A DNA stretch of 9,693 nucleotides from JAJXZP01 sp035505775 (GCA_035505775.1 DATJQN010000053.1:1-9693), one strand, 5' to 3'; shown: positions 1-7,087, counted from the stretch's first letter. Notes: generated from the sequence alone by a model not told the origin. Numbers and translations: made by a program.

Positions 1-29
1 GCCCGGGCTGCGGAGTGTAGACTCGCTTC

Positions 30-1583
30 ATGACTCGCCGTTTCAAGACTCGATCCCTCGCTCTGGCCGTCGCGTGTTCGGCTTTGCTGTTGTGCTCGGG
101 GCTCACGTCCTGTTCCGCACGCCTCGGCTGGGGACTGGTGCTCTGGACGGCCCCGGCGGGTCCCCTGGCAGCCGGAACCATTGTCCCTGTCTACATCAAG
201 TCCAATATAGAGAAGCTGTACGTTGTGGGCATTCCCGGAAGCTCCAAGAAGCTCGAGCTGCCCCTCTGGCAGGTGGAACTCTTCCCGTCCCATGGGAAGG
301 CGGCCGCCCGGCTCAAGGAACTCGGTCCGAACACCAGCCTGTATATGGTGGCGATCCGCGACGGCCTGCCCATCAGGGAGGATTCGACCAACAATTCCCG
401 ACGCGTCTACCGACTTCGTGAAGGGCAATCGGTGAAGATTCTCGCCAAGGTGACCGGGGAGGAGGTGAGCACCGGAGGCCAGGTCCTGCCCGGCGACTGG
501 TACCTCGTGATGGCAGACGACGGGACGCGGGGCTACGTGTTCAGCTATGCCATGCGCATATATGACGAGACCAAAGAGGGCCCGCCTGCAGTCGCCTCCA
601 GTCAGGACGCAGCCTCCGCACGCGTGGACCTGATCTTCGGGCAGTCCTGGCGCCCGGAATATTTCCAGGAAATGCTCGACGATCAGCGTGTGGATCTCGA
701 CCTGTTCTCGCTCCGCTATGGCCTCTTTACCGATGCGGTCCGCCACCAGATCCGTATCGAGCTTCCGACGGTCTCCCAGGTATTCAACTACGATTCGGTA
801 TCCCAGGATGGCGCGACCTTCATCTTCGAAGGCACGGCGCTGCGGATCACCATCGACAACGACCGGCGGATCGAGGCCTCATGGACCGGGGACACGGCCA
901 AGGTCGGCGACGCAACCCTGCCCGCGGGTCCCGTTACCGGGTCGCCAGCCGCGCCACCCAATGCGTCCCCGAAAGCGCCGCCTGTGGCGCCGCCTGTGGC
1001 GCAGCCTCCGGCGAAGAGCCCCAAGTCCGGGGCGGGAGGGGCGGCTTCGGTTGTGGCCCAACCATCGATGACCGCCACTGCCAGCGCGATCAGCGTGTAC
1101 AGCTCGCCCCCGGGGGTCGACGGCCATGCGGTCTTTGTGGAACTTTCGGTGGAGCCCCGCGATTCCATCCGCGAGGAGCAGGTCCGCGAACAGCGGCTTC
1201 TCGACGCCTTCATGCAGCGCGGGGCGCAGTGGTTCTCGCCTGCGGCGGGAAAACTGAGCCTCTTCAGGAGCGGGGGATTCACCTGGAGCGGGAAAGACCA
1301 GCTGCCCGCGGGATTCCTCCCTGACGGCGTCGGTGACACCGGACAGATCGCCTTCCGGCTCTTCATCGACCCCAGACTGACCGATTGGGAGGGGGCATTC
1401 TCCCTGAGCTTCGCCAGCGGAACGGGCGATGCGCCGCAGCGGAGCGGTTGGGTGAACATGGTGTACCGTTTCACGGAACAGGGCCTGGAACTGCAGCCGG
1501 CTTCGCCGCCGATCAACGGCCTGACCATCAGCGGCATCGATCCGCAGTTCGAGCCGGCGACGCTTTCGGCTGCTTCCCGATAG
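30..1583 (+). CDS. SH3-like domain lipoprotein with proline-rich linker
   Basis: This encodes a 517-residue predicted lipoprotein. An Arg/Lys n-region (residues 1-8) and a hydrophobic stretch (9-23) lead to a lipobox LTSC with the acceptor cysteine at 28, so it is probably anchored in the outer or inner membrane and faces the periplasm or surface. Residues about 101-178 resemble a bacterial SH3-like domain: a variable, polar start (LPIREDSTNN), a strand with REGQSVKIL, and a W-Y-L-V-M...GTRGYVFS ending. Such domains usually bind peptidoglycan or peptides. A second globular region (about 197-287) is followed by a Pro/Ala-rich linker (about 298-335) and a C-terminal domain (about 350-510), neither recognised. 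The ATG at 30 is chosen because it gives a complete signal peptide; a GGAG lies about 14 bases upstream, which is weak. The stop is 5 bases before the ABC-F start. The exact role is unknown; the lipoprotein call is firm and the SH3 call is probable. Confidence 0.85.
   Translation: MTRRFKTRSLALAVACSALLLCSGLTSCSARLGWGLVLWTAPAGPLAAGTIVPVYIKSNIEKLYVVGIPGSSKKLELPLWQVELFPSHGKAAARLKELGPNTSLYMVAIRDGLPIREDSTNNSRRVYRLREGQSVKILAKVTGEEVSTGGQVLPGDWYLVMADDGTRGYVFSYAMRIYDETKEGPPAVASSQDAASARVDLIFGQSWRPEYFQEMLDDQRVDLDLFSLRYGLFTDAVRHQIRIELPTVSQVFNYDSVSQDGATFIFEGTALRITIDNDRRIEASWTGDTAKVGDATLPAGPVTGSPAAPPNASPKAPPVAPPVAQPPAKSPKSGAGGAASVVAQPSMTATASAISVYSSPPGVDGHAVFVELSVEPRDSIREEQVREQRLLDAFMQRGAQWFSPAAGKLSLFRSGGFTWSGKDQLPAGFLPDGVGDTGQIAFRLFIDPRLTDWEGAFSLSFASGTGDAPQRSGWVNMVYRFTEQGLELQPASPPINGLTISGIDPQFEPATLSAASR
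975..1002 (+). repeat. 12-bp direct tandem repeat in the proline linker
   Basis: The unit GCGCCGCCTGTG occurs twice in tandem (975-986 and 987-998), followed by the first four bases of a third copy. It keeps the reading frame and encodes two APPV units in the Pro/Ala-rich linker of the SH3 lipoprotein. Twelve is a multiple of three, so slippage would change linker length without a frameshift. Confidence 0.8.
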
Positions 1584-1588
1584 CGTAC

Positions 1589-3574
1589 ATGGCATTCGTC
1601 CAGTTCACCGATGTCAGCCTCGCCTTCGGGGCGCGGGACATCCTGCGCGGCGCGAGTCTCTTCCTCGCCGACGGGACCAGGGCCGCCCTCGCGGGGCCGA
1701 ACGGCGCCGGCAAGTCCACCCTCATGAAGATCGCCGCGGGCATTCTGGCTCCGGATACCGGCGACCGCGCCGTCACCAAGGGAGCGCGGATATCCTACCT
1801 GCCGCAGATGACCGTGCTCGGCACGGATGGTGGCGGGGAGTCGACCGTCTATGAAGAGGCGGAAGAAGCCTATTCCTTCGCCTCGGAGCTGCTGTCGCGC
1901 CAGGACGAGATCGGGCGCCTCCTCGAGTCATCGAGCAGCGACGACGCCGCAACCCGGCGTCTGCTCGAAGAGCACGCCCATATCCAGGAGAGCGTAGAGG
2001 GCTCGGGCTACTGGCGTCGCGAGGAGCGCGTTCGCGAAGTGCTCAGGGGGCTGGGGTTCAGGGAGAGCGAGATGGGGCGGCCGGCTCGCGAGTTTTCGGG
2101 AGGCTGGCAAATGCGCATCGCGCTGGCCAAAGTCCTCCTCGAGAATCCGGACGTCATGTTGCTCGACGAGCCGACCAATTACCTGGACCTCGAGGCCCGG
2201 ACCTGGCTGGAAGGCTTCCTGGCCAGCTATCGGGGCGGCGTCCTGGTGGTCTCGCATGACCGCTATTTCCTGGACACCACGGTGCGGGAGGTATACGAGC
2301 TCTGGAACGGCAGGCTCAGCCGCTACCCCGGGAGCTACTCCGCCTACGAGGCCCGGCGCGCCCAGGAGCTGGCAGCCACCTTCGAGGCCTGGGAACGCCA
2401 GCAGGAGGAAGTGGCCCGGCTCGAGGATTTCATCCGGCGCTTCCGCTACCAGGCGACCAAGGCCTCAGCCGTCCAGAGCCGCGTAAAGCAGCTCGAGAAG
2501 ATCGTCCCGATCGAGATCCCCGAAGGGATGAAGCGGATTCATTTCTCCTTTCCCCCCGCTCCGAGATCGGGCACGGTCGCTGTGAAACTGAGCGGGCTCC
2601 AGAAATCCTACGGCAGCAATCGCATCTTCTCCGACTTCGATCTGGAAATCGAACGGGGCATGAAGGTGGCTTTCGTCGGACCCAACGGCGCCGGAAAGTC
2701 GACGCTGATGCGGATCCTCGCCGGCGCCGATCGGGAGTACGGCGGCGAGCTCCGCTTCGGCTCGGGCATCGAGGTCGCCTACTTCGCCCAGGACACCGCC
2801 GACAACATGGAAGGCGAGGGGACGGTGGAGGAGGAGGCCGAGTCCGTCTGTCCCACCGAGCTCATCCCCAAGATACGGAACCTGCTCGGAGCCTTCCTGT
2901 TTCGGGGCGACGACATCAACAAGAGTCTTCGGGTCCTTTCCGGCGGGGAGCGTTCCCGGCTTGCGCTGCTCAAGATGCTGCTGCATCCCGCCAACCTCCT
3001 CATCCTCGACGAACCGACGAACCACCTCGACCTGACTTCCAAGGACGTCCTGCTCGAGGCGCTCAGGTCCTTCGAAGGTACGGTCCTGTTCGTCTCCCAC
3101 GACCGGTCCTTCATCGAGGAGCTCGCGGATCGGGTTCTCGAGCTGGAGTCAGGTCGCACACCGCGCTGGTATGTGGGCGACTACCGCTACTTTCTCGAAA
3201 AACGCGCGGCCCTCGAGGCCGACAGTCCGGGGAGGAGCCCAGTCCCCGATCGCGGCATGGGGGAGAGTCAACGCTCCCAGGGCCCGGAGGCGGGCCCATC
3301 CGCCCCATCGGGGGGAGCGGTATCGCACGAGGAGGAGAAGGCGCGGAAGGCGAGAATCAGGAAACTCCAGAAGCGCGAGGAGGAAATACTGGGCAGTCTC
3401 GAACGGATATCGGCCCAGAAGGCCGCGGCCGAGCACGAGATGGGCCTGCCCTCCAACTACTCCGACGGAGCCAGGATGAAGCGCCTGGCCGAGGCTGTCG
3501 AGCAGCTGGAGCGCGAGGCACGCGAGCTCAACGAGGAGTGGGAGCGTGTTGCGGAGAGCCTCGGCGAGCAGTGA
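1589..3574 (+). CDS. ABC-F family ATPase (ribosome-associated, non-transporter)
   Basis: This encodes a 661-residue soluble protein with two ABC ATPase domains and no membrane segments, the hallmark of ABC-F translation factors, which act at the ribosomal E site. Domain 1 has Walker A GPNGAGKS (36-43), signature SGGWQMR (170-176), Walker B LLDEPTN (191-197) and H-loop SHDR (222-225). Domain 2 has Walker A GPNGAGKST (364-372), signature LSGGERSR (450-457), Walker B LILDEPTNHLD (471-481) and SHDR (503-506). All key residues are intact. The charged interdomain linker (about 255-320), with RYQATKASAVQSRVKQLEKI at 286-305, matches the P-site-tRNA-interaction motif region. A Pro/Gly/Ser-rich stretch (about 545-578) leads to a charged C-terminal coiled coil (about 580-658), as in Uup/YheS/YdiF-type members. 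The ATG at 1589 is chosen because domain 1 starts there and it lies 5 bases past the previous stop. The frame stays open upstream to 1385, but that part overlaps the lipoprotein gene. No clear ribosome binding site is seen, so coupling is likely. A housekeeping role is more likely than antibiotic resistance. Confidence 0.93.
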   Translation: MAFVQFTDVSLAFGARDILRGASLFLADGTRAALAGPNGAGKSTLMKIAAGILAPDTGDRAVTKGARISYLPQMTVLGTDGGGESTVYEEAEEAYSFASELLSRQDEIGRLLESSSSDDAATRRLLEEHAHIQESVEGSGYWRREERVREVLRGLGFRESEMGRPAREFSGGWQMRIALAKVLLENPDVMLLDEPTNYLDLEARTWLEGFLASYRGGVLVVSHDRYFLDTTVREVYELWNGRLSRYPGSYSAYEARRAQELAATFEAWERQQEEVARLEDFIRRFRYQATKASAVQSRVKQLEKIVPIEIPEGMKRIHFSFPPAPRSGTVAVKLSGLQKSYGSNRIFSDFDLEIERGMKVAFVGPNGAGKSTLMRILAGADREYGGELRFGSGIEVAYFAQDTADNMEGEGTVEEEAESVCPTELIPKIRNLLGAFLFRGDDINKSLRVLSGGERSRLALLKMLLHPANLLILDEPTNHLDLTSKDVLLEALRSFEGTVLFVSHDRSFIEELADRVLELESGRTPRWYVGDYRYFLEKRAALEADSPGRSPVPDRGMGESQRSQGPEAGPSAPSGGAVSHEEEKARKARIRKLQKREEEILGSLERISAQKAAAEHEMGLPSNYSDGARMKRLAEAVEQLEREARELNEEWERVAESLGEQ

Positions 3575-3591
3575 GCAGCGCGAACCCGCCG

Positions 3592-3653
3592 CCGCCCCGG
3601 CCCGAAAGGAAAATCCCGCCGGGGCGGGGCTTCCCAAAGAATGGGAATTGTTT
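3592..3653 (+). terminator. Possible terminator hairpins after the ABC-F gene
   Basis: Two hairpins follow the ABC-F stop. The first has a perfect 10-bp GC stem (3592-3601 with 3618-3627) around a 16-base loop, but no T-tract follows it. The second has a 6-bp stem TTCCCA/TGGGAA (3631-3636 with 3642-3647) and is followed by TTGTTT. Either or both could end the upstream transcript, but neither is a textbook intrinsic terminator. The second hairpin abuts the -35 box of the next promoter. Confidence 0.35.
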
Positions 3654-3679
3654 ACATTTTGACAAGGGCGGACTATACT
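3651..3679 (+). promoter_or_regulatory. Sigma-70-type promoter of the small membrane protein gene
   Basis: A TTTACA -35 box (3651-3656) is separated by exactly 17 bases from a TATACT -10 box (3674-3679). Transcription should begin near 3686, leaving a leader of about 40 bases before the ATG at 3726. A second -35-like TTGACA at 3659-3664 is only 9 bases from the -10 box and is too close to be used with it. Confidence 0.8.
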
Positions 3680-3725
3680 CAAGCCCGAAAACCTGCTTCG
3701 CGAATCGAGATAAAGGAGTAACCGT

Positions 3726-4007
3726 ATGGAAACCAGGAACGGCCTGATCACCTTCGGACTTTTCGTGCTGCTCTTCGCCTTCAGCTTCGTGTTCTGCCTG
3801 GATGCTCTGGCCATCCCCAATACGTTGTACGGCGTTCTGGCCCTCATCGGCTTCGTCATCTGCATAGCGGCATCGATTTTCAACGGGGTCATGGCCGGAA
3901 AGAACGGCGAGGCGCTCGCCGTCTGGTTCTCCTCCTATGCCGTCGTCGTTTCCATAGTCTTCGTCTGGTATCTCACCCGGGTCGGCACCGCGTTCAAGTG
4001 GTGGTAA
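3726..4007 (+). CDS. Small three-helix membrane protein, unknown function
   Basis: This encodes a 93-residue protein that I do not recognise. It has three strongly hydrophobic segments, at about residues 6-26, 31-53 and 63-83. The short first loop contains LDALAIPNT and the second MAGKNGEA; the tail is short and ends in FKWW. There is no cleavable signal peptide or lipobox. The start is well supported: AAAGGAG (3712-3718) is 7 bases before the ATG, and a good promoter lies upstream. With a strong intrinsic terminator directly behind it, the gene is a self-contained single-gene unit that is probably well expressed. No catalytic or metal-binding motif is visible. It might be a subunit or regulator of a membrane complex, but nothing in the sequence shows which. 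Confidence 0.85.
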   Translation: METRNGLITFGLFVLLFAFSFVFCLDALAIPNTLYGVLALIGFVICIAASIFNGVMAGKNGEALAVWFSSYAVVVSIVFVWYLTRVGTAFKWW

Positions 4008-4025
4008 AGCACTCGCCGCGGATAG

Positions 4026-4061
4026 AAAGAGCGGAACCGAAGGGTTCCGCTCTTTGTTTTT
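4026..4061 (+). terminator. Strong intrinsic terminator of the small membrane protein gene
   Basis: A perfect 13-bp stem, AAAGAGCGGAACC (4026-4038) with GGTTCCGCTCTTT (4043-4055), closes a GAAG tetraloop and is followed by GTTTTT. Read on the other strand the hairpin is followed by TTTCTATCC, so it may also stop leftward transcripts from the converging operon, less efficiently. Confidence 0.95.
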
Positions 4062-4080
4062 AAGCAATTGAAGATTTTAG

Positions 4081-4097
4081 AGAAAGCCCGGTCCGGG
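4081..4097 (-). terminator. Weak candidate terminator of the leftward operon
   Basis: On the minus strand a short GC hairpin (CCCG-GAC-CGGG, 4097 to 4087) is followed by CTTTCT and then CTAAAATC. The stem is only 4 bp and the T-tract is interrupted, so this is a weak call. The 13-bp hairpin at 4026-4055 lies further along and could act as backup. Confidence 0.3.
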
Positions 4098-4123
4098 GCC
4101 CATCCTCCAAGGAGAGAGCGGGA

Positions 4124-4531
4124 TCACTTCTGCCCGGCGCGCAGCTCCTTCACGTGGGCCAGCACTTTCTCTCCCAATATCTTGTATGCCTGCGGCAGAC
4201 TGTCCCCGTCCGGCGAGGAGTAGAGTGCGAGCAGCTTTTCGAAGCCGGCCTGGGCATCGGCCAGGCGGTCCTCCTTGTAGGCGATGAAGGCGAGTTCGTA
4301 GTCACCTTCGCAGAGATAGGCCTGATCGGAACCGAAGCGGTCGATGAGCGCCTGGTAGTAGACGGTTGCGGCCTTGTAGTTGTAGACGTCGCTCGCCTCC
4401 TGGGCGCGCTGGATGATTTCCTGGGCGCTCAGGTCCTGGGGAATCGACTTGGGTACGGTCGCACAGGAGGCCGCAAAGAGGATCGCGGAGGCCGCGACCG
4501 CGACCCCGATGAAGATTTGCCTGATTCGCAT
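4124..4531 (-). CDS. TPR-like lipoprotein
   Basis: This encodes a 135-residue predicted lipoprotein. MRIRQ begins a short basic n-region, a hydrophobic stretch covers residues 6-21, and a lipobox-like AASC puts the acceptor cysteine at 23; alanine at -3 is looser than the enteric consensus but accepted in spirochaetes. The mature part is helical. Two TPR-like helix pairs are visible: about 36-70 (YNYKAATVYYQALIDRFG) and about 72-105 (YELAFIAYKEDRLADAQAGF, with the A/G-F pattern typical of TPR), followed by a capping helix (113-131). TPR proteins hold protein complexes together, so a role in an envelope complex, BamD-like in style but much shorter, is an inference. GGAAGGA (4542 to 4536) precedes the ATG by 4 bases. 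The gene starts 12 bases after the upstream Cys-rich gene ends and is probably co-transcribed with it. Confidence 0.85.
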   Translation of the reverse strand: MRIRQIFIGVAVAASAILFAASCATVPKSIPQDLSAQEIIQRAQEASDVYNYKAATVYYQALIDRFGSDQAYLCEGDYELAFIAYKEDRLADAQAGFEKLLALYSSPDGDSLPQAYKILGEKVLAHVKELRAGQK

Positions 4532-4543
4532 GATTTCCTTCCG

Positions 4544-4888
4544 TCAGCTGCTGTAGATTTCGTCGGCCGTGGGCAGAATTTCCTTGAGATCCTTCATGAA
4601 CTCCGCAGCCTCGCCCATGTCCTCGTAGGAATCGCAGGACGGGATGCTGCGCCGGGCCACCGTGAAGTACTTGTAGATCTTCTCCTCGCCGAGTTTTTTC
4701 CGCCATTTGCCCGCATCGCATCGCACACGGAGGCGGTATCGACCCTCGCCGTCGGCTGGAGTGGGGACCAGCTTGCAGTGAATGCAATTTGCACAGTAGA
4801 TTCGTCCGGCGGTTGCGGCGGCTTCGGACTGCTCGAGTTCCTCGATGTCCACTGCGGCGCCGTCAGCGTTCGGAATAGTCCTGCCCAT
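4544..4888 (-). CDS. Small five-cysteine protein, probably metal-binding
   Basis: This encodes a 114-residue soluble protein that I cannot assign to a named family. After an acidic N-terminal tail (about residues 1-28) comes a cysteine cluster CANCIHC (C32, C35, C38), then RVRCDAGKW (C57) and SIPSCDSYEDMG (C85). The spacing CX2CX2CX18CX27C suggests zinc or possibly iron-sulfur binding. There is no signal peptide or membrane segment, so it is probably cytoplasmic. The ATG at 4888 is preferred: AAGGGGG (4904 to 4898) is 9 bases upstream. An in-frame TTG at 4909 would add 7 residues, but it has no ribosome binding site and lies at or before the predicted transcription start. It is first in an operon with the TPR lipoprotein. 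Whether the two proteins act together is not shown by sequence. Confidence 0.8.
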   Translation of the reverse strand: MGRTIPNADGAAVDIEELEQSEAAATAGRIYCANCIHCKLVPTPADGEGRYRLRVRCDAGKWRKKLGEEKIYKYFTVARRSIPSCDSYEDMGEAAEFMKDLKEILPTADEIYSS

Positions 4889-4913
4889 GCCCGACTGCCC
4901 CCTTACCAAAGGG

Positions 4914-4943
4914 ATTATGCTATACTCGCTCCGGCGCGGTCAA
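4914..4943 (-). promoter_or_regulatory. Leftward promoter of the Cys-rich/TPR lipoprotein operon
   Basis: On the minus strand a TTGACC -35 box (4943 to 4938) and a CATAAT -10 box (4919 to 4914) are 18 bases apart. Transcription should start near 4907, about 19 bases before the ATG at 4888, which leaves room for the AAGGGGG ribosome binding site. Confidence 0.6.
4918..4926 (+). promoter_or_regulatory. Rightward extended -10 promoter of the DUF554 operon
   Basis: TGCTATACT is an extended -10 element (TG at 4918-4919, TATACT at 4921-4926). No good -35 box is found at the proper distance, as is usual for extended -10 promoters. Transcription should start near 4933, about 47 bases before the DUF554 start. 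The TG of this element falls inside the -10 box of the leftward promoter. Confidence 0.6.
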
Positions 4944-4979
4944 GGCGCGTGCCGAGCCGAGCGACGAAGGGGAATGCCC

Positions 4980-5684
4980 ATGCTTGCAACCGTGATCAAC
5001 GCCCTCGCCATCGTGGTCGGCTCCATGCTCGGGCTGCTGATCAAGAAGGGTCTGTCCAAGCGCTACGAACACGCGATATTTGCCGCCGCCGGGGTGATCA
5101 CCCTCGTGCTCGGCATGAAAATGGCTTTTGCCACGACCCATATTCTCGCCTTTGCCCTCGCCCTGATCATCGGCGGGCTGATCGGCACGGTGCTCGACAT
5201 CGAGGGAGGGGTACTCCGGCTCGGGGAGTTCCTGAAGAGCCGATTCGCGAAGCATGAGGATGACGGGAACTTCGCGTACGGCTTCCTGTCCGCTTCCGTG
5301 CTGTTCTGTTCGGGCGCCATGGCCATCCTCGGCTCCTTCCGCGCCGGCACCGAGGGAGACTACTCGCTGCTCCTGACAAAGAGCGTGCTCGACGGATTCC
5401 TGAGCATGCTCTTCGCAAGCGCGATGGGCGCCGGTGTCGCCTTCTCGGCCCTCTCCGTCTTCGCCTACCAGGGCGCGCTCACCCTGCTCTCGGTCTGGGC
5501 CAAGCCCTACGTGACCACCCTCATGCTCAACGAGCTGACCGGCGTCGGCGGTGCCCTCATTCTCATGATCGGCATCGGTCTCCTGGATCTGCGAAAAATG
5601 AAAACGGGGGACTTCCTCCCGGCCCTCGTGATCACCATACTTCTGGTAGTGGCAATGCCTTACGTTCCCTTCCTCGCGAAGTAG
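4980..5684 (+). CDS. DUF554 family integral membrane protein
   Basis: This encodes a 234-residue polytopic membrane protein of the DUF554 (YdfK-like) family, whose biochemical function is not established; a transport role is often supposed. Family traits are clear: the N-terminus LATVINALAIVVGSMLG, the motif SVLFCSGAMAILGSF (106-120), KSVLDGFLSMLFASAMGAG (134-152) and ELTGVGGALILMIGIGLL (185-202). About six or seven hydrophobic segments are visible, and the length fits the family. The ATG at 4980 is chosen over the in-frame ATG at 4974 because AAGGGG (4967-4972) is 7 bases from the former and only 1 base from the latter. The open frame reaches back to 4845, but that part lies upstream of the promoter and on top of the opposite gene. 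The next gene follows after 50 bases with no terminator between, so this is probably the first gene of an operon. Confidence 0.92.
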   Translation: MLATVINALAIVVGSMLGLLIKKGLSKRYEHAIFAAAGVITLVLGMKMAFATTHILAFALALIIGGLIGTVLDIEGGVLRLGEFLKSRFAKHEDDGNFAYGFLSASVLFCSGAMAILGSFRAGTEGDYSLLLTKSVLDGFLSMLFASAMGAGVAFSALSVFAYQGALTLLSVWAKPYVTTLMLNELTGVGGALILMIGIGLLDLRKMKTGDFLPALVITILLVVAMPYVPFLAK

Positions 5685-5734
5685 AACCGCAACCCTGCCG
5701 ACGCTGCGCTTGTCGAGAGACGGAAGGAGGGGCG

Positions 5735-7075
5735 ATGCGGGGGAATGAAGTCAACCTGCACAAGGCCCTCACCGGTTTCCACGACGAGACCGGCCAGTGG
5801 TACGTGCTGGACAATGCCGGCGTCATCATGCCGGCCGTCTCGAACCAGGTTTCCACCTCCCTGTTCAGGATCTCGGCCCGTATCGACGAGCCTGTCCATC
5901 TTGCCGCCCTCCAGACCGCCCTCGATCGCTGCGCCCGGCGATTTCCCTACTTCGCCGTCGAGCTGAGGCGCGGCTTGTTCTGGTACTACCTCGAGCCCCA
6001 CGAGCGGGCGCTCCGGGTCGAGAGCGACTCGGTCCATCCCAGTCAGGACTTCAACATCAACCGTCGGGGCACCTGTCTCTTCAGGGTCCGCGCCCGAGGC
6101 AGACAGATTGCATGCGAGTTCTCCCATGCCCTGAGCGACGGCACCGGCGGACTCCGTTTCCTGAAGAACCTCCTGGCCGAGTACTTCCGGGTCAGGGGCC
6201 TCATGGATGTCGAGGGGACGCCCGGGAGCGCAGATCCGGATCTGTACGCCCTTGACGAGGCGCCGGACCCTCGGGAATACGAGGACGCCTACCACAAGCA
6301 TTTTGTCGAGGAGTACCCCAAGCCGTCCAGGATCCCCCGTGCCTTTCACATCGCCTCGCAGCAGCTTCCCCGGTTCCACTACCGCATCATCTGCGGCGTT
6401 GTCCCGCTGGCGGAAATCCTGGCCATGGCCCGACGGTACGGCGTGAGTCTGACCGAGTTTCTCGCTGCGGTCTTCCTCGATTCGTTGCAGGACGTCTGGC
6501 TGGAAACGCCTCCCCGGCAGCGCCGGGGGCGGTCGCGCCTGGCCGTCGAGGTCCCGGTCAACATGCGCAAGTTCTATCCGACCGAGACCAACCGCAATTT
6601 CAGCCTCTTCGTGCTCGCGACCCAGGACATGCGCCTGGGCCGAAGGGAATTCCCGGAGATCGTGTCCCGCGCACACCATCAGCTCCGGTTCGAGACTGAC
6701 GGAAGGACGATAGCCCAGCAAATTTCGCGCAACGTGTCCGGAAGCAGGAAGCTGGCCGTGCGTCTCGTTCCACTGTTCATCAAGGACTTCTTCGCCAAGC
6801 TGCTCTTTTCCGCCCTGGGCGAGGATCTGGTGTCGGGATTCGTCTCCAACCTCGGCGAGGTCCGGCTGCCCGAGGAGATGGGAAGACACGTGGAGCGCTT
6901 CGATTTCCTGCCTGCCCCCAGCACCTACAACAAGACTTCGGCGGCGGTGGTGAGCTGGCGCGGTTTCCTGTACATAAACTTCGGCAGCCTGGCGCGTTCC
7001 CGCCAGCTGGAGCGACTGTTCTTCAGGCGATTATGTTCGCTGGGTCTGAGCGTGAAGATCGAAAGCAACATGTAG
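5735..7075 (+). CDS. Alcohol acetyltransferase / condensation-superfamily acyltransferase
   Basis: This encodes a 446-residue protein of the CoA-dependent acyltransferase superfamily (alcohol acetyltransferase, NRPS condensation, PapA-type). The catalytic HxxxDG motif is intact as SHALSDGTGG, with H131 and D135; in this superfamily the histidine acts as general base on a hydroxyl or amine acceptor. The N-terminal half begins with a condensation-like strand/helix pattern (LFRISARIDEPVHLAALQ, 43-60, then an RFPYF motif). The second half has VEVPVNMRKFYP (271-282) and SNLGEVRLPEEM (371-382), which match conserved core segments. No signal peptide or clear membrane helix is seen, so it is cytosolic or peripheral. 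The ATG is well placed, with GGAAGGAGG (5722-5730) 4 bases upstream. The next gene starts 12 bases later and encodes a membrane protein, which suggests a membrane-linked acyl transfer. The acyl donor and acceptor cannot be told from sequence. Confidence 0.85.
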   Translation: MRGNEVNLHKALTGFHDETGQWYVLDNAGVIMPAVSNQVSTSLFRISARIDEPVHLAALQTALDRCARRFPYFAVELRRGLFWYYLEPHERALRVESDSVHPSQDFNINRRGTCLFRVRARGRQIACEFSHALSDGTGGLRFLKNLLAEYFRVRGLMDVEGTPGSADPDLYALDEAPDPREYEDAYHKHFVEEYPKPSRIPRAFHIASQQLPRFHYRIICGVVPLAEILAMARRYGVSLTEFLAAVFLDSLQDVWLETPPRQRRGRSRLAVEVPVNMRKFYPTETNRNFSLFVLATQDMRLGRREFPEIVSRAHHQLRFETDGRTIAQQISRNVSGSRKLAVRLVPLFIKDFFAKLLFSALGEDLVSGFVSNLGEVRLPEEMGRHVERFDFLPAPSTYNKTSAAVVSWRGFLYINFGSLARSRQLERLFFRRLCSLGLSVKIESNM

Positions 7076-7087
7076 AGGAGGCCGACG

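Noticed and set aside
1385..1588. 68-residue N-terminal extension of the ABC-F protein
   Set aside because: It would overlap the lipoprotein gene by 199 bases in another frame and shows no ABC-F homology. The typical N-terminus begins at the ATG at 1589.
788..1595. Two minus-strand frames of about 240 codons opposite the SH3 lipoprotein
   Set aside because: No conserved motif, rich in Arg/Ser/Pro, and antisense to a gene with a complete signal peptide and lipobox.
3659..3664. Consensus TTGACA upstream of the small membrane protein gene
   Set aside because: Only 9 bases from the TATACT box. TTTACA at 3651 has the correct 17-base spacing.
4845..4979. Upstream extension of the DUF554 frame
   Set aside because: It lies before the predicted promoter and over the start of the opposite gene. 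The ATG at 4980 has a properly spaced ribosome binding site.
4154..5257. Long open frame (367 codons) on the plus strand across the Cys-rich, TPR and DUF554 genes
   Set aside because: It is antisense to two genes with good starts and ribosome binding sites and overlaps DUF554 in another frame. Its protein has low-complexity, Arg/His-rich composition towards the end, as in GC-driven shadow frames.
5660..6889. 409-codon open frame on the minus strand opposite the acyltransferase
   Set aside because: The plus-strand gene has the HxxxDG motif and a strong ribosome binding site. The antisense frame has no recognisable motif and follows from high GC at third codon positions.
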